64,000 bases of DNA, taken from assembly GCA_019321725.1 (NCBI GenBank), contig CM033118.1:14410071-14474070 (forward strand), given 5' to 3'. Of this stretch, positions 1 to 12,099 are shown piece by piece. Each line of letters opens with the position of its first letter. Position 1 is the first letter of the stretch. A program made the position numbers and the translations under genes. The notes beneath the pieces were generated by a model, which was not told the origin of the DNA, did no database searches, and saw only the letters and a program-made list of their open reading frames with translations. This DNA comes from Paulownia fortunei (taxonomy: Eukaryota; Streptophyta; Magnoliopsida; Lamiales; Paulowniaceae).

Positions 1-1239
1 TATTTTGTCTTTATGTTTTAAGAAATTGAGTTGTTATATATCCTTAACCAGTATATGACATTAAGCTCTTGTTAGAATGCTCATAGGTCGCACGATCCAT
101 TTGCTTATATAAAATTAGTGGTGTGTATTTATGATCATAATAAACATTAGTCCAGCCCTTATGTGTGATTAGAGATGTAAGAAATATTAAAGTTAAATGG
201 GTTAATGGGTCACTCATGAGGGCTGACATGACCCAAATGATTTGAAGTTGAATTTTGATGGGAGTGATGTTTTGTAGTAAAAAACCACCCCACAACCACG
301 TTTACTTCTCCCCATGTTTCTCCCACTTTGATATCTACATTCTGTGAAGAGAGAAAATGAAAGAAAGAAAATAAAAAGCAGAAGGGATATTCTTATGAGC
401 ATAATATTGAAAGGTTAAGTTGTGATAAATTTTTTTGAAGAAGAACACTACTTGAGGAAGCATTTGGATTGTGGATCAAAATCCCTTCCGTATGTGATTG
501 GGTTTAGATGAAAGTGATCCAAAAATCAAGAAGATAACATAGATAATTCAACCATAGCAAAAAAGTCTGAATTTTGCTAAGTTTTTTTTAACTTACATCA
601 TATAGATTGTGTTTAATTTCCATCAGTTTCCTAAATCATACTCAATCTCTCCTATATAGTCAATAATAAGCATATTCCATGAATATGCATCTAATCATCG
701 TGCATCATCGAATTATGACATACAAATAGCATGATTGGACGAACATGAATAATTGCTACTATATGCTCCAGTTATGCTGTAATATGTATTAGTATATGAA
801 ATATGAGATCAAACTTTTGTTTCTTGATTTAACATAATTCTTAAGTGCCTTTTGTAGTGAAAAGTTCGGTATCTCAGTTAAAGAAGATTGATGTGTTGAA
901 TGACCATGAAATGAATTATTCGTATTGCTCCATACGTTTTACATTCTAAAGTGATTATTTGCCTAAATATTTGCTTTAAATATGTTTCAATTAGCTAAGA
1001 ACTAAAAGTATGCAAAATGGTGCAATTTAATTAGTTGGTTGACTAGGTTGCAAGAAATCATTCTAAACTACATTGCACTTGATTATAACACAAAAGTATC
1101 AATTTTTGTCATCTCCCTAGCCCATAAACGTGGCTTTTGGCATGAGAAGACACCAAGTATAATGCAACCAATCATCACCCTCCACTTACCTCTCTTTGAA
1201 ATGTCAAAGAAGTCATTTTAGCCATATTTTCTTATGGAA
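1..1239. other. AT-rich DNA without a recognisable gene
   Basis: Only short open frames occur on both strands (longest about 80 codons) and none shows a motif I know. No LTR end, primer-binding site or RNA gene was recognised. It is probably old repeat or intergenic DNA. Confidence 0.5.
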
Positions 1240-2572
1240 GCTCCTAAAAAATGACCAGACCTTGTTCTTCAAGTTCATCCCAAATTTCTACACTATCATA
1301 CTCACAAAAATTGAATTCAATGAAAATCATTGATTTTGGAGTTTAATTCTAATCAAATCAAGGTATATTCTTTTTTAATGTTTCTTATGATGAATTTATG
1401 GTATCTTGGATGGTTACATATTTTAGTATCATTTTGTATGATTGAAAACTTAACTGGGTTACACTTGAAGTCAAAACTAAGGTAATTAAGTTTGTTTCAA
1501 GAAAAATTGATAGCCTTATGAAATATGCCTAATTTATTTGTTTCTATTTATCTTGTAATGCTTATATTATAATTGGAAGTGCCTATGAATGATTGTGAAC
1601 AATAGCAATTAGTTTACTTAATTGAAGGTTACAATTAATTTAAGTTTGAATTGAGTTTACATCATTGTTAATTTAGATTATGTGCATATTTTAGGGGTTG
1701 CCCTAATAATTATGTTTGAATTATTAGTTATTTAATGGCTACCCTAATGTTTAATGTATTGAATTAGTAGTAAAATATGGAGTATGCATTGTTTTTGAGG
1801 TCATGTAATTGATATAGAATTGTTTACAAAAGATTGAAAAGTGTATGTGATTTTAATTAGAATAGATTATGTGTTTTATTAAAAGGATATTGAAAGGTAC
1901 ATGATTTGATTATGGTAGATCTTTAACACATCCTATCTTCCAAAGAGATTGACCTTTTAACTTAGCACAAAGTGGACTTGAGGTAAGTTGAAACTTTCAT
2001 TTGTTGTATGACAAGAATTATATAATATTGTTCATGTTTTAATGTGATTGTCATTATTTATCAAATGATGTAATGTTTGATGCATTTATGGTTCATGAAG
2101 CATGATACTATTAAGAGTATAATGAGGTTTTTTAAAAAGAAGTATGGTACTTGATTGATGGTCGAGTAGATAAGGGAAGCAGGAGGGATCGACGGACCCA
2201 ACAAATGGTGGCAAATACTTGAGGTTGAAAAATTGGTATAGGAAAGCCACAATGAATGAGACAGAATAAAGCTAATACCTGAGGTTGAAAGAGCAAGTAT
2301 GGAAATCCTATATTATTTCTCTTATTGGTCAATCATTATGAACAGGTTTTGAAAACTACGATCTATTGTTATTAGTTTGGTACCACACTTCAACGGCCAT
2401 AAAGAATGAATTATGAATGAAAGTTATTAAATTGAATAATGTATTCAATTATTTATGGGACTTGCATGTACGCTATTTGTTACTGCATTAGTTTCACCTT
2501 ACTGAGCCTTTAACATTTCTTGACTTAACGGTATCAGCTTATTTAGGTTCTATAGTTAGGTTAAGGGGTGTT
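1240..2572 (+). repeat. Possible highly diverged LTR of the A/B type
   Basis: The right end reads GGGGTGTTACA, the same terminus as LTRs A and B. Short stretches resemble the order of features in LTR B: a sequence near 1248 like the LTR B stretch near 26170, a sequence near 1975 like the 27410 region, and TACTGAGC near 2501. No primer site follows the end and the left end cannot be placed. The similarity is patchy, so the call is tentative. Confidence 0.3.
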
Positions 2573-2659
2573 ACATCCTCATTCCTTCTTAAGTACTTTT
2601 CGATCATCTTAATAGCTTTTCAAGATTTTTCCCCTGGATTGGACTGATATCTGCTTGTG

Positions 2660-3545
2660 ACACTCAGTGCAAACTCATGCATCAAAAATAGTTCATTCAA
2701 AGTCATTTTCCATCATTAGGCCCTTGGCCCAATTACTATGTATTGGATAGAACTCTCAATAATATCAATAATTACATGGCCATAAAAAGATTGACACAGT
2801 CCGGGGGCCATCTCCTGAGATCACCAGAGGTCCACTCCCTATCTTCCCCTGTGATCTTCTAGAAGTCTTCCCACCAGCAGTGTCGATGAGGGCACAGTCA
2901 AGAGGTCCACCCTCTCGTGACCACCAGGGGCACAACCCTTGTCTACCTCTATGATCCTCCAAGAAGTAATACTCGCGGCCCCCCAAAATATCATATAAAT
3001 AAGCCATATAGGCCTCGGTACACTAGTAGTGGCCAACCAAAACATTTTGTTTCTTAAAATAATGTCATGTATGCAAAACCTTAACTATGAGCATGTGTTA
3101 AGCATGCACATGTAAATATTGATGAATGGCATGTTCAATGACAAAACGGATCCCATCTCCCATCATCTAAGCCACGTATTCACTATAAGATATTTATAAT
3201 ACTCATAATATACTCATCAAGACACAAGGATCACATTTAATATAGTTAAGGCAAGAAATACTATGCCCATGTATTATAGTTGCAAATGAATTTTCACTTA
3301 CCTTTGATCGGTTGTGTGTTAAGAAACTACTCCCCAACCCTAGATGTGAAACAATATGTAAAAATATAAGATATCAATCACCATCCTCAATTAACAGGCT
3401 CATTATACCTAATGTAGTATAAATATCTTGAATCTCAATTTAATTAAACAACCTTACCACTTAGAAACTATAACCGAATACAACATTCTACGCACCTTTG
3501 TTCCACATCTTAAATATATAGGTTGTAGACAGATAAATAAGTAAT
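2660..3545 (-). repeat. LTR A fragment, minus orientation
   Basis: This stretch is the reverse complement of part of LTR A (about 23200-23960 and its copy at 30730-31460). It includes the GC-rich block (GTCCGGGGGCCATCTCCTGA at 2799-2818) that stands out in an AT-rich region. It is clearly diverged from the two LTR A copies of element A, so it is an older insertion. Both LTR ends are missing. Short open frames inside it are by-products of the LTR sequence. Confidence 0.8.
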
Positions 3546-4628
3546 GAGAAACACTAGGTTAGGGCTGCATAATGTGTGAATAACATCATATTTAAATCAC
3601 CACTTGACACCTCAAGCTTTGCCACCTCAAGCTTCCACCTCAACCTTTCTTCATTTCTATCATTGAACCACGACCATAAACCATTTTTTGAGATATTTCA
3701 CATCCCAAACCTTCATATTGAATTTTATAATTTGCTCTCAAGTAATTCCAAAAAAAGAAAAAAGGTGAAGGAGCAAGTACGAATTGTGCATAGGCAAGTT
3801 TAACTCATGTTTTTTATTTGAGTTCTTGAATTGTTTGAGGGTTTATGATTTTTAAAGCTTCTATTATTGTTTATAATCTTGTTGGGAAGTTATTTTTGGT
3901 CTTATAATTCACAAAAGAAGGATTTTTAGTAGCAAAATCACTAGGGACATAAACTGTATACTTGCTGATTTTTTTATATTAAAGCTTTATATATGTATAA
4001 TAACTTGATTAAAACTTGTTCATTGCACCATATATGTGTTTATATAGGAGTATAGGTTATGTATGAAAGTTTAGAGAGGTTATAAATTGAAATATAGTGT
4101 GATAATTAAAGAGATGCTCAAAACTGTCTTATTTGAATTTCAGATTGTGTCCTATGTGAATGGCTGGTTTTACAGAAATAAATCCACTAGTTTTGGAAAT
4201 ACTTTGACCTGGTTATCTCTTTATGTATGTTATATAAGTATGGTGAAAATTTTGGAGTGATTGAATATACTTAAGGGTGCCAAAACCATTAATGTCAGGA
4301 AGTGTGCAAAACTGTCATGGTAGGAAAAAAAATCTGTTTCAGTATGTTGTGAACAGAGCTGAATTTGAGAAGCTATATCCATGATTTTTAGCAATTCTAT
4401 AGCATGGTTACATTTTTTTGATGTTGTCTAAGTGTGATAAAAATTAGGGAGTGAATGCATATGTCTAAGGGTGTCAAAATCATCACACAATTTAATGTGA
4501 CAGCAGGAAAATGTGCAGTTGTGAATCTGTCCCATTTGGTTCGTTAAAATGTTCTAGCATGGATGTGGTTCATTTGATCCCTAAAATTTATGGGGATGTT
4601 GTAAGAGTTATAGTACATCAATTAAGTA
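3546..4628 (+). repeat. LTR B fragment, plus orientation
   Basis: It matches the middle of LTR B (about 26040-27150) in the same direction. The best stretch is around 4190-4460, where GGTGAAAATTTTGGAGTGAT recurs at 26778. Both LTR ends are missing. It begins directly after the minus-oriented LTR A piece and stops where an LTR D end starts. Confidence 0.75.
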
Positions 4629-4714
4629 AGGAATCCTTGTGGATACGATACTCAACTCATCATTATATTAAAACTTGACACCGTACACTTGTGGTTTGCA
4701 TAATTTCACGAACA
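4629..4714 (+). repeat. 3' terminal fragment of LTR D
   Basis: About 85 bp match the end of the solo LTR at 54744-56282 (shared TTAAAACTTGACACCGTACA, ending CGAACA). The rest of the LTR is absent, so only the terminus survives here. Confidence 0.65.
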
Positions 4715-4715
4715 A

Positions 4716-4826
4716 TCTCCAAGGCGCATCTTAAGGTGTTGCAAAATAATTCGATTGGTAACCTCTGTCTGACCGTTTACTTGAGGATTTCTAACTGATG
4801 TGAAGAATTGCTTGATTGACAAACCA
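4716..4826 (-). pseudogene. Ty3/gypsy integrase fragment
   Basis: Read on the minus strand, this short stretch gives a peptide with FFTSVRNPQVNGQTEVTNR. That is the integrase core pattern (proline and NGQ-E-N) in which the glutamate is the last residue of the D,D,E catalytic triad. It is about 37 codons long with no start or end. The spelling is closer to Tat/Ogre-type integrase than to the Athila-like copies elsewhere in the window, so it comes from another family. Confidence 0.55.
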
Positions 4827-4929
4827 TGGCATTCTTAATCGTTAGACTTCCAATACTATCACATAATGTTAGTGGTTGAGATACTATAACCTAATTAAGT
4901 AATTCTATATTTAGATAAGATAAAGAATA

Positions 4930-5225
4930 TATTGGTCAATATAGTGAATATTCATAGGTTATATGTTATAATTTTATAAGTGATAAAGGTGTCACTAGTA
5001 AGCTTATATGATTCGATTCAATTAGATCGAGGTGTTTTAAAGGTATATATCCATAGATTAACATACTTGGATATCGGACATGATATACTATGATTTAAGT
5101 GTCATAATACAAGGTTCATATGTGCATGTGATTTTAGAAAATAAAAAGTAGACAATCATTTAAGAATCGAATGTTGATTAGTTTGTAGATCGAATGAACG
5201 GTGAAGAAATTATGGCATGATGTAT
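4930..5225 (+). repeat. LTR B fragment (upstream part), plus orientation
   Basis: It matches LTR B at about 25730-25990 (shared TACTAGTAAGCTTATA-like text, GACATGATATA and AGATCGAATGAACGG). In the intact LTR this part lies before the part seen at 3546-4628; here it lies after it. Two insertions or a rearrangement are needed. Confidence 0.65.
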
Positions 5226-5343
5226 TATCCGATCATATGGAAATTAAAGATGCCATATAGATGTTAATGCAAATTAGCATATAAAGAGCATATCATGCAT
5301 GAATCATATTGGCCAAGTGAGTCGTGTGAGGCTTGGGTATTAT
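5226..5343 (-). repeat. 5' terminal fragment of an A/B-type LTR, minus orientation
   Basis: The reverse complement starts near TATAATACCCAAGCCTC and continues with a CTCAC-TGGCCAATAT stretch, which corresponds to the starts of LTR A (21843) and LTR B (25483). It lies head to head with the plus-oriented LTR B piece on its left. Confidence 0.55.
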
Positions 5344-5520
5344 AGGGAGTCCCTCTTCTTTGTTCTCTAATAAAAAATCATACCTACGAGGCACCCTTGA
5401 GACCCTTTCGAATCTACAGAAAAGTTGTGCCTTAGAGGGCCCAACATCCACTATTATGTCAGGGCATTCTGTGGTTAACTTCTTCAAGTTCCATAACTTT
5501 TCCACTTCTCTCTAAAAGAA
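5344..5520 (-). pseudogene. Possible Ty1/copia pol fragment upstream of RT
   Basis: The minus strand is open for about 70 codons and contains RVSRVPRRYDFLLENKEE. This resembles the linker before reverse transcriptase in copia polyproteins (R-S-R-x-P-x-R-Y-x-F-L). No catalytic motif is included. The plus strand also has a short open frame here, which I take as a shadow. The assignment rests on one motif. Confidence 0.35.
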
Positions 5521-5598
5521 ATTCTTCTTCAAGAAAGGTGGTATTCCTTAAAGCGAACACCTTTTGTTCTGAGGTGTCATAGAAATAGTATCCAATAG

Positions 5599-7042
5599 CA
5601 GTTTTTTGTAGTTTGAGCATAGTTTCATGATCAAAAGCCCTATGGTCCTCAAACTTGTTTCAACTTTTCTGTTGGAAGTTTAGCCCAATTCAATCTTGAT
5701 TATAGCACAAAATTCGTCCAAGTGGTTGCACAAAATAAATCACCAAAATTCATATCAGAGTTCAGCCCTGTATTAACTTATTTGACCAATTTATCTCTTA
5801 AGCCCAAATTTATTTTGGGTTAAATTTTGGATATGTTATACACAAGATATAAGCAAGTTTTCTGAAGAAAAAATGGTGAGAAAATGTGTCAAAATGGTAA
5901 AAACATAGGCTGCAGTTGCTGCTGCTGTTAAAGGATGGCTCTTGGACATGATTCGGTAATTTGACCATATCTTCTTCATCCGACTGCCAAATTTGACAAA
6001 TGATATATGATAATATATTAGCACTGAAAGATCTATAATTTTTATTCTTTACACATCATCAAAGTATGGTTGTATCTGACCAAAAAATACAATTCAATTT
6101 GGTAGGTGAGAACTTGGTGCAACAACTTACCAACTCTTGGCAATTAGCATAGCACTTGATTAACTCCTCCATTATTTGTTTGGCCTCTAACTTACTCCAA
6201 GTACTATAAATAGGCCACGTATTAAGCTTGTAAGAGAGGGGGTAGAGGGTTTCTTTAGGCTAACTTTTCTAGTATGTACGTTGTCTAGTAATGTAAGTTT
6301 TCTTGTGGTAATATAAATGCATTCTCTAGTTTCTCTTCTATTTTTACTCTTTCCTACTTTTATTATGTCTTTCTAAATTTTATTTTTCTGAGAAAAAAGG
6401 GTGAACCTCTTGATGGAGGAGAAGGAATGTTTATAAAGGTAGAAAATATTTAAGTATGTTGTATTATTATTTTGAGTTTTTGATCTAAACCCTGCTTGTT
6501 TTATGGTGATTCTTGATTTATGTATTTCCAATGGCACAACAACCACTTGGGTTTATTTAGCTTATTGTATAGTTTTACCCCACTGACTGCTAATGTGAAA
6601 TATTGATTTATTGTAGACAAAGGTGTGCATAAATGCTTGATCCCATAAATAAGTGTTGGCATTAAGAGATAATTTGCAATAGTAAGACAATATCATGGTT
6701 ACCTAATTGCATGAGTTATTTGATAATATCTTCCCATTGGAACCTTCATTATGTATGGATTCCAATAGTGGCAATTAATAGAGGTAAAAAGAATAAATAA
6801 CCATTTCTCTATCTAAAACTCAAAAGTGGTTCCCTAATTCTCAGTACTTTTAATACTTTGGTTTTTCTTTAGTTACAGCATACATTAAATTTTTCATATA
6901 TTTTGAATCACATAAACTCCATCTCTTTAGACATACAAACTTGAATTCTTCAAAAAACTTTTCTGTGGATCAACCTCGGAGTTATGAGAAATTTTTTACT
7001 TAATACAACTTGCACTTAGGTTTGCAACCTTATAGTTGTAGT
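5599..7042 (+). repeat. LTR C1 copy, 5'-truncated, plus orientation
   Basis: It matches LTR C1 of Ath1 (16351-17960) from about 135 bp inside the LTR to the end (TTGCAACCTTATAGTTGTAG). The first part, with the TGATAAG terminus, is missing. No PBS or internal region follows, so it is a truncated solo LTR. Divergence from the Ath1 LTRs is visible throughout. Confidence 0.8.
6205..6212 (+). promoter_or_regulatory. TATA box of LTR C1
   Basis: TATAAATA in the context ACTATAAATAGGCC is conserved at the same place in every C-type LTR of the window (also 17122, and on the minus strand 9576, 21352 and 42054). It marks the likely U3/R transcription start region. Confidence 0.65.
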
Positions 7043-7669
7043 AGGGTTCATTTTAGCCTAGACCTCATCATATAAAATTAGATCGGTTATGTAATAAATG
7101 ACATCATAATATCATTCCGCAAGCATAAAAGCAATAAATAAAATTCTAAGTGTACATTAGGAACCAGTCCTATGCTGTCCATTTGAGCTAAAAATAGACT
7201 CAAGATCAGTGCAAGTTAATAAAATAGAATATAGCCTATTCTATTACATAATTGTAAAATATAATGGGCCTTCATTGGAACCTCCATCGTAATTCTCCTT
7301 CGTCCTCCAAGGAAAAAGAAAAACATCACCACCTATTCTATTCTTTTTGCAGAAAATAAATAACTTACATAGATGGAATAAGATGCTTGCAGGCCTCATT
7401 TTAAAACCCAAAATTAATAAATAAAATCAATCACATTGGTCCAATGACTCATGATCATCCCATACATGCTTATAATAAACATCAAATGCAATTATCAAAG
7501 CATGTAAATTTATCAAGTTATTAAACACAATTTTTAACTTGAGATAATTTTAATTGCTTGAAAAAATAATTTTCCAGAAATGACTAGAATTAATATTTAA
7601 TTTTAAATTTTTTAGAAAATTAAAAATAATTTTGATCCCATTTTATGTTCCAATTATTCCTGATGAATA
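7043..7669. other. AT-rich DNA without a recognisable gene
   Basis: Only short open frames and no motif, LTR end or RNA gene that I recognise. Confidence 0.45.
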
Positions 7670-7810
7670 CTAGTGTCATCTCTTCAATTCCCACAAAATA
7701 CTTTAGATGCTTAGCATTTGTTCATATTAATCCTCATCACCATAGTAAATAGTTAAATCAAAGTCTACCAAGTGCATCTTAAATCAATAGACTTGTATCT
7801 ATATAAATAC
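7670..7810 (+). pseudogene. Ty1/copia integrase remnant
   Basis: One frame gives LRCLAFVHINPHHHSK, which fits the conserved FGC-FVHIP-H-RSK stretch of copia integrase just after the core. The DNA also resembles the same place in CopI (49310-49440). Stops follow at once and no other part of the element is seen. Confidence 0.5.
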
Positions 7811-8757
7811 TCTTGAGATATATGAAAGAACTTAATAAGCTAATTTATCAATTAAACCATTAAATATCCCAGTAATGAATCAGTAAAGTCCATTGAACTT
7901 GAACTGAAAAGAAACTTAAATCATATTCTCTAATTGCAAGAAGAGAAATAAAATTGGTGCATTAAATATCAAGCTACATGAAAGCTTCTGGTGAAGTGGC
8001 TCAGGTACTACAATATTATTTACTAGAATTACTATTAGTGGGTGTATCCAAAATAATCTATAATGGGTGGATTTAGTTAAATCTATGAGTATAGGTTTCT
8101 TCTGCCACTTCTACTCCTCATTGAATTCCATTGGGAGCCTAAAAAAAATCATACATGAGTTTTGTGAACATAATGTTCACCACGGCCTTTGTCTCCTAGT
8201 TTTGTACAGGATTTTCTAATCAGACATTCCAAACTATCCCATTGTGTCATTGTATCACCACATTTCAACTATTAGTTGAAGAAAGGGTCTATCACTTGTG
8301 TTTAATCTTTATAAACCTCTCTCTGTATACAAAATGACAACATATGAGAAGTTAGGGGTCCAGTTTTTGTGATGATAGTTTTGCCCTTAAATGTTGGTGG
8401 AAGTAGGCTGCTTATCACTCAATAGGGAGAGCAAAAAGTTTTACTTGATTTCAAGTGGCAAGAAATTGTTTCAAAGCCTTTTAAAGAAAAATATATGATG
8501 ATTTTTTGGGTTGTCTTGGACTTGGTACTGTTGTATGGTGTTGGTATTCATCCTAATATCTTATCTTACATATTGGGATGTGGGCATCCAACAATTTTCT
8601 CCTATTTAAGTTTCTCTCTAAGTTAAGGTAGAACGACTTTGATTAGTTGTGGAGAGATCAAATGTCTATGATGTGCTTTTTAGATTCATTATTAATATAA
8701 TAGTTGCCCTAGTTTCCATATGACATCAGTATTTCATGTTTTTCAAAAGAGTGGAAG
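7811..8757. other. Unassigned DNA left of Ath1
   Basis: There are no long open frames. I found no clear match to the repeats in the rest of the window and no RNA gene. It may be decayed retroelement DNA. Confidence 0.4.
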
Positions 8758-8762
8758 TATCA
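8758..8762. repeat. Target-site duplication of Ath1, left copy (TATCA)
   Basis: TATCA directly precedes the LTR boundary at 8763. The partner is TGATA, its reverse complement, at 16346-16350 just outside the other Ath1 LTR. The reversed orientation of the partner is expected if 15291-21079 has been inverted. Confidence 0.8.
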
Positions 8763-10356
8763 TGCTACAACTTTAAGGTTGCAAATCCAAGTGCAGGTTG
8801 TAGTAAGTAATAAATTTCTCGTGAGTCCAAGGTCGATCCACAGGGAAGTTGTTTGAAGAATTCAAGTTTATATTTCTAAAAAGATGAAGTTTATGTGAAT
8901 CAAAATATATGAACAATTAATGTATGATGTAACTAAAGAAAAACTGAAGTAATAAAAGTACTGAGGATTAGGGATCCACTCTTGAATTTTGGATAGAGAA
9001 ATGGTTATTTATTCTTTTTACCTCTATTAATTGCCACAATTGGAATCCATACATAATGAAGGTTCCAATGGGAAGATATTATCAAGTAACTCATGCAATA
9101 AGGTAATCATGATATTGTCTTACTATTGCAAATTATCTCTTAACGCCAACACTTATTTATGGGATCAAGTATTTATGTACACCTTCGTCAACAACAAATC
9201 AATATTTCACATTAGCAGTCGGTGGGGTAAAACCGTACAATAAGCTAAATGAACCCAAGTATTTGTTGTGCCATTGGAGATATATAAATCAAGAATTACC
9301 ACAAAACAAGTAGGGTTTAGATAAAAAATAAAAATAATAATACAACATACTTAAATAATTTCTACCTTATAACCATTTCTCTTCCTCCATCAAGAGATTC
9401 ACCCCTTTTCCTCAGCAAAATAAAGTTTAGAAAGACATAATAAAAGTAACAAAGACTAAAAATATAAGAGAAACTAGAGAATGCATTTCTATTACTACTA
9501 GAAAACATACAAACTAGATAACTTAGCCTAAAGAAACCCTCTACCCCCCTCCTCTTACAAGCTTAATACATGGCCTATTTATATTACTTGGAGTAAGTTA
9601 GAGGCCAAACAAATAATGGAGGGGTTAATCAAGTGGTATGCTAGTTGCCAAGAGTTGGTAAGTTGTTACATAAATTTCTCATCCACTGAATTGAATTACA
9701 TTTTTTGGTCAGATACAGCCAGATTTTGAAGATACATGCAGAATACAAATTGTAGATATTTCAGCACTGATATATTTTCATATATCTTTTGTCAACTTTG
9801 GTAGTCGGATGAAGGAGATATGGTCAAATTACCGAGTCATGTCCAAGAGCCGCCCTATAACATCAGCAGGAACTTTCAGCCTATGGTTTTACCATTTCAA
9901 CACATTTTCACACCATCTTGTATTCAGCAAACTTGTTTATTTACCTCTTGGATATAACATATCCGAATTTCAGTCCAAAATAAATTTGGGCTCAAGATAT
10001 ATAACCGAATTGGTAAAATAAGTCAATACTGGGCTGAACTCTTATCCGAATTTTGGTGATCCATTTTTTGCAACTACTTGAATGAATTTTCTGCTATCAT
10101 CAAGACTGAATTGGGCTGAGCCTCCAACATAAACGTTGTACCTCTATCTCTTGGCTTTCAAATAAAATAAGCTTCAGGTCCATAGAGCTTTTGATCATGA
10201 AGTTATGCTCAAATTACAAAAACTGTACAAGTTTGGAAACATGCTTCCATTTATTCCCTAACACAAAACATTAATAAAACAATAATATTAACAAGAATAA
10301 AGCAAAAAAAGTATAAAGGATTTGATACAAAAATATGTCAAAATATTCACTTATCA
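8763..10356 (-). repeat. 3' LTR of Ath1 (subfamily C1)
   Basis: The reverse complement begins TGATAAGTGAATATT and ends GTTGTAGCA, bounded by a polypurine tract on the inner side and TATCA outside. Its length, 1594 bp, is close to the 1610 bp of the partner LTR at 16351-17960. Both share the C1-specific stretch with AGAGGAGGGGGGTAGAGGG, which C2 LTRs lack. A TATA box lies at 9576-9583. Confidence 0.9.
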
Positions 10357-10375
10357 AATTCCCCCACACTTAACC
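10357..10375 (-). promoter_or_regulatory. 3' polypurine tract of Ath1
   Basis: On the minus strand AAGTGTGGGGGAATT directly abuts the LTR start TGATAAG. This position and purine run are those of the plus-strand primer for reverse transcription. The same tract adjoins the Ath2 LTR at 32242. Confidence 0.85.
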
Positions 10376-12099
10376 CTTGCTTGTCCTCGAGCAAGCTTAA
10401 AATAAACATAAACTAATCCACTTTCGTAGGAAATCACGATTGCATTTAACATATGCAACAAGCCTTTAAACCCCTAGGTGGCCCATAGAGGACGAGTTAT
10501 AGTCTCGTGAAGGTTTCCAGCAGTAATACCTACAAACACCTATAATAACTATCTTCCAACTTTTATTCTCATGAAGCAACAAAGTAATATGGAAATAAAA
10601 TCAAACAAGTGTTGAGTTTAACTCTTAGTCATTCAAAAATCAATATATTTCCACAATAAGCATACTCAAGTGTGTGTGTGGACAGTTAATGTCAATAGTG
10701 ATGAAACTATGCATGTTTCAAATAAGTGAATTCTCATAAAACCTTGCAAAAACCATCACCCAATCTCTAACAGAAAAGTTAAACATCATAGGCTCTTCCT
10801 TTGGTGCAAATCTCCACTACACTGAAGGCACCACACGAAATCAAAAGATTTTCAACAAAGGTTGTAATGGGGCCAAAGGGTGGTGATGTAGCTAAGAAAT
10901 AAAAGGATAGGATGCAACAAAGGTTCTAAAATCTTCATGGAATTAGAGACATAAAATTTATCGATTAAGAATTCTCAAACTCCACAAATTTCACACTGGG
11001 TCTATTATTATTGAATTAGACCCCTCTTATTCATCTTGCAACATCTTATTTTTAGTTGCAACTTATAGCACTTTGCAAATTTTTTATTATTATTGTTTTT
11101 CTTTTTTTTCTTTTTTTTAAGAGAAACTCCCCCACACTTATCTTCTATCCCAACCTGAATTTCTTTTGTAAGTTCAAGCTTTCAGTTGAATGTCTCTTAA
11201 ACTCCAATCATTTTTAGAACAAGGGTTGGATAATAGTGTATTTAGGCTAGGTAAAAATATATGGTTACAAAAAAAATATTTATTTATTGTAATGCTCAAA
11301 GTGCTTTACTAGGGGGATGTTTTCTTTAAACATCATATAGGGAACAAGCTGATTTGGCAATGGTGCTAGAAAGCCTAATGCCTTAATCATTTTTCTAGTG
11401 GTGCACTATCAGTCGTTCGCCTCGACAGACCAAAAGTAAAAGTTCTAATACTCAACCCCTACATGTTGAAGATTCAAGTGATGATTAGAGCAAGGGCATA
11501 AGAACTATCTATTTTGACATGATTGTCTTCACACTAAATAACATAACTATTTGTGCAAAATAAAATTTGAGTATAATTATCGCAAAAATATATTAACCAA
11601 ATAACAATATCAAAGTCCAAAACAACACCCATCATCAATCAAATCATATTATTCATGCCTAATTTTAATCATTGAAGTTGGAAGAACCTATACGACTAAA
11701 AAAAAATTGATAATTCACAAACACTTGTTAAAAACTTTACAAACCTGCCATGTTATGCAAAAAATAGGGATGCGTCTCAAGAGTGTTACAATTACCCTTT
11801 ACTCAGCCACCTTTTTTTCATGCTTTCAACGGACCCATCAAAAAAACACGCTTGATTTATATTTATTTTTTTTATTTTTATTTTTATTTTTTTTATTTTT
11901 TTAAATACTAGAAAAACACACATTGAATATACAAGTCATGATATCAATTATCCCTCCCCCCAACCTAATCGAGATATTGTCCCCAATGTAAAAAATAGAT
12001 AGGAAAGTAGAGTTTGAAAGATATCACCTGAAATGCGGCTAATAAAGCTAAAACAAAAAAAAAACACATACTATTAGATAAAATTATTAACAATAAGTA
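10376..12099 (-). other. Long noncoding 3' tail of Ath1
   Basis: About 1.7 kb between the LOG-like pseudogene and the 3' polypurine tract lack any long open frame. The segment is conserved in Ath2 (32259-33950), including the inner purine-rich tracts. Its length and conservation suggest it was part of the active parent element. Confidence 0.7.
11121..11147 (-). promoter_or_regulatory. Internal polypurine-tract-like sequence
   Basis: The minus strand reads AAGTGTGGGGGAGTTTCTCT, nearly the same as the 3' polypurine tract about 765 bp further on. Ath2 has the same tract near 32990-33010. A third purine-rich stretch (GGTTGGGGGGAGGGA on the minus strand, near 11951-11965) also has an Ath2 counterpart near 33778-33795. 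These could be extra plus-strand priming sites or relics of earlier element ends. Confidence 0.5.

Noticed and set aside
5293..5515. Open frames of 60-70 codons on both strands as a host gene
   Set aside because: The minus frame resembles a copia linker and runs into an LTR end; no exon structure or intact domain is seen.
11707..11904. 65-codon plus-strand open frame ending in a phenylalanine/leucine run
   Set aside because: It is antisense to the noncoding tail of Ath1 and its end is a poly-T tract. Ath2 does not keep it.
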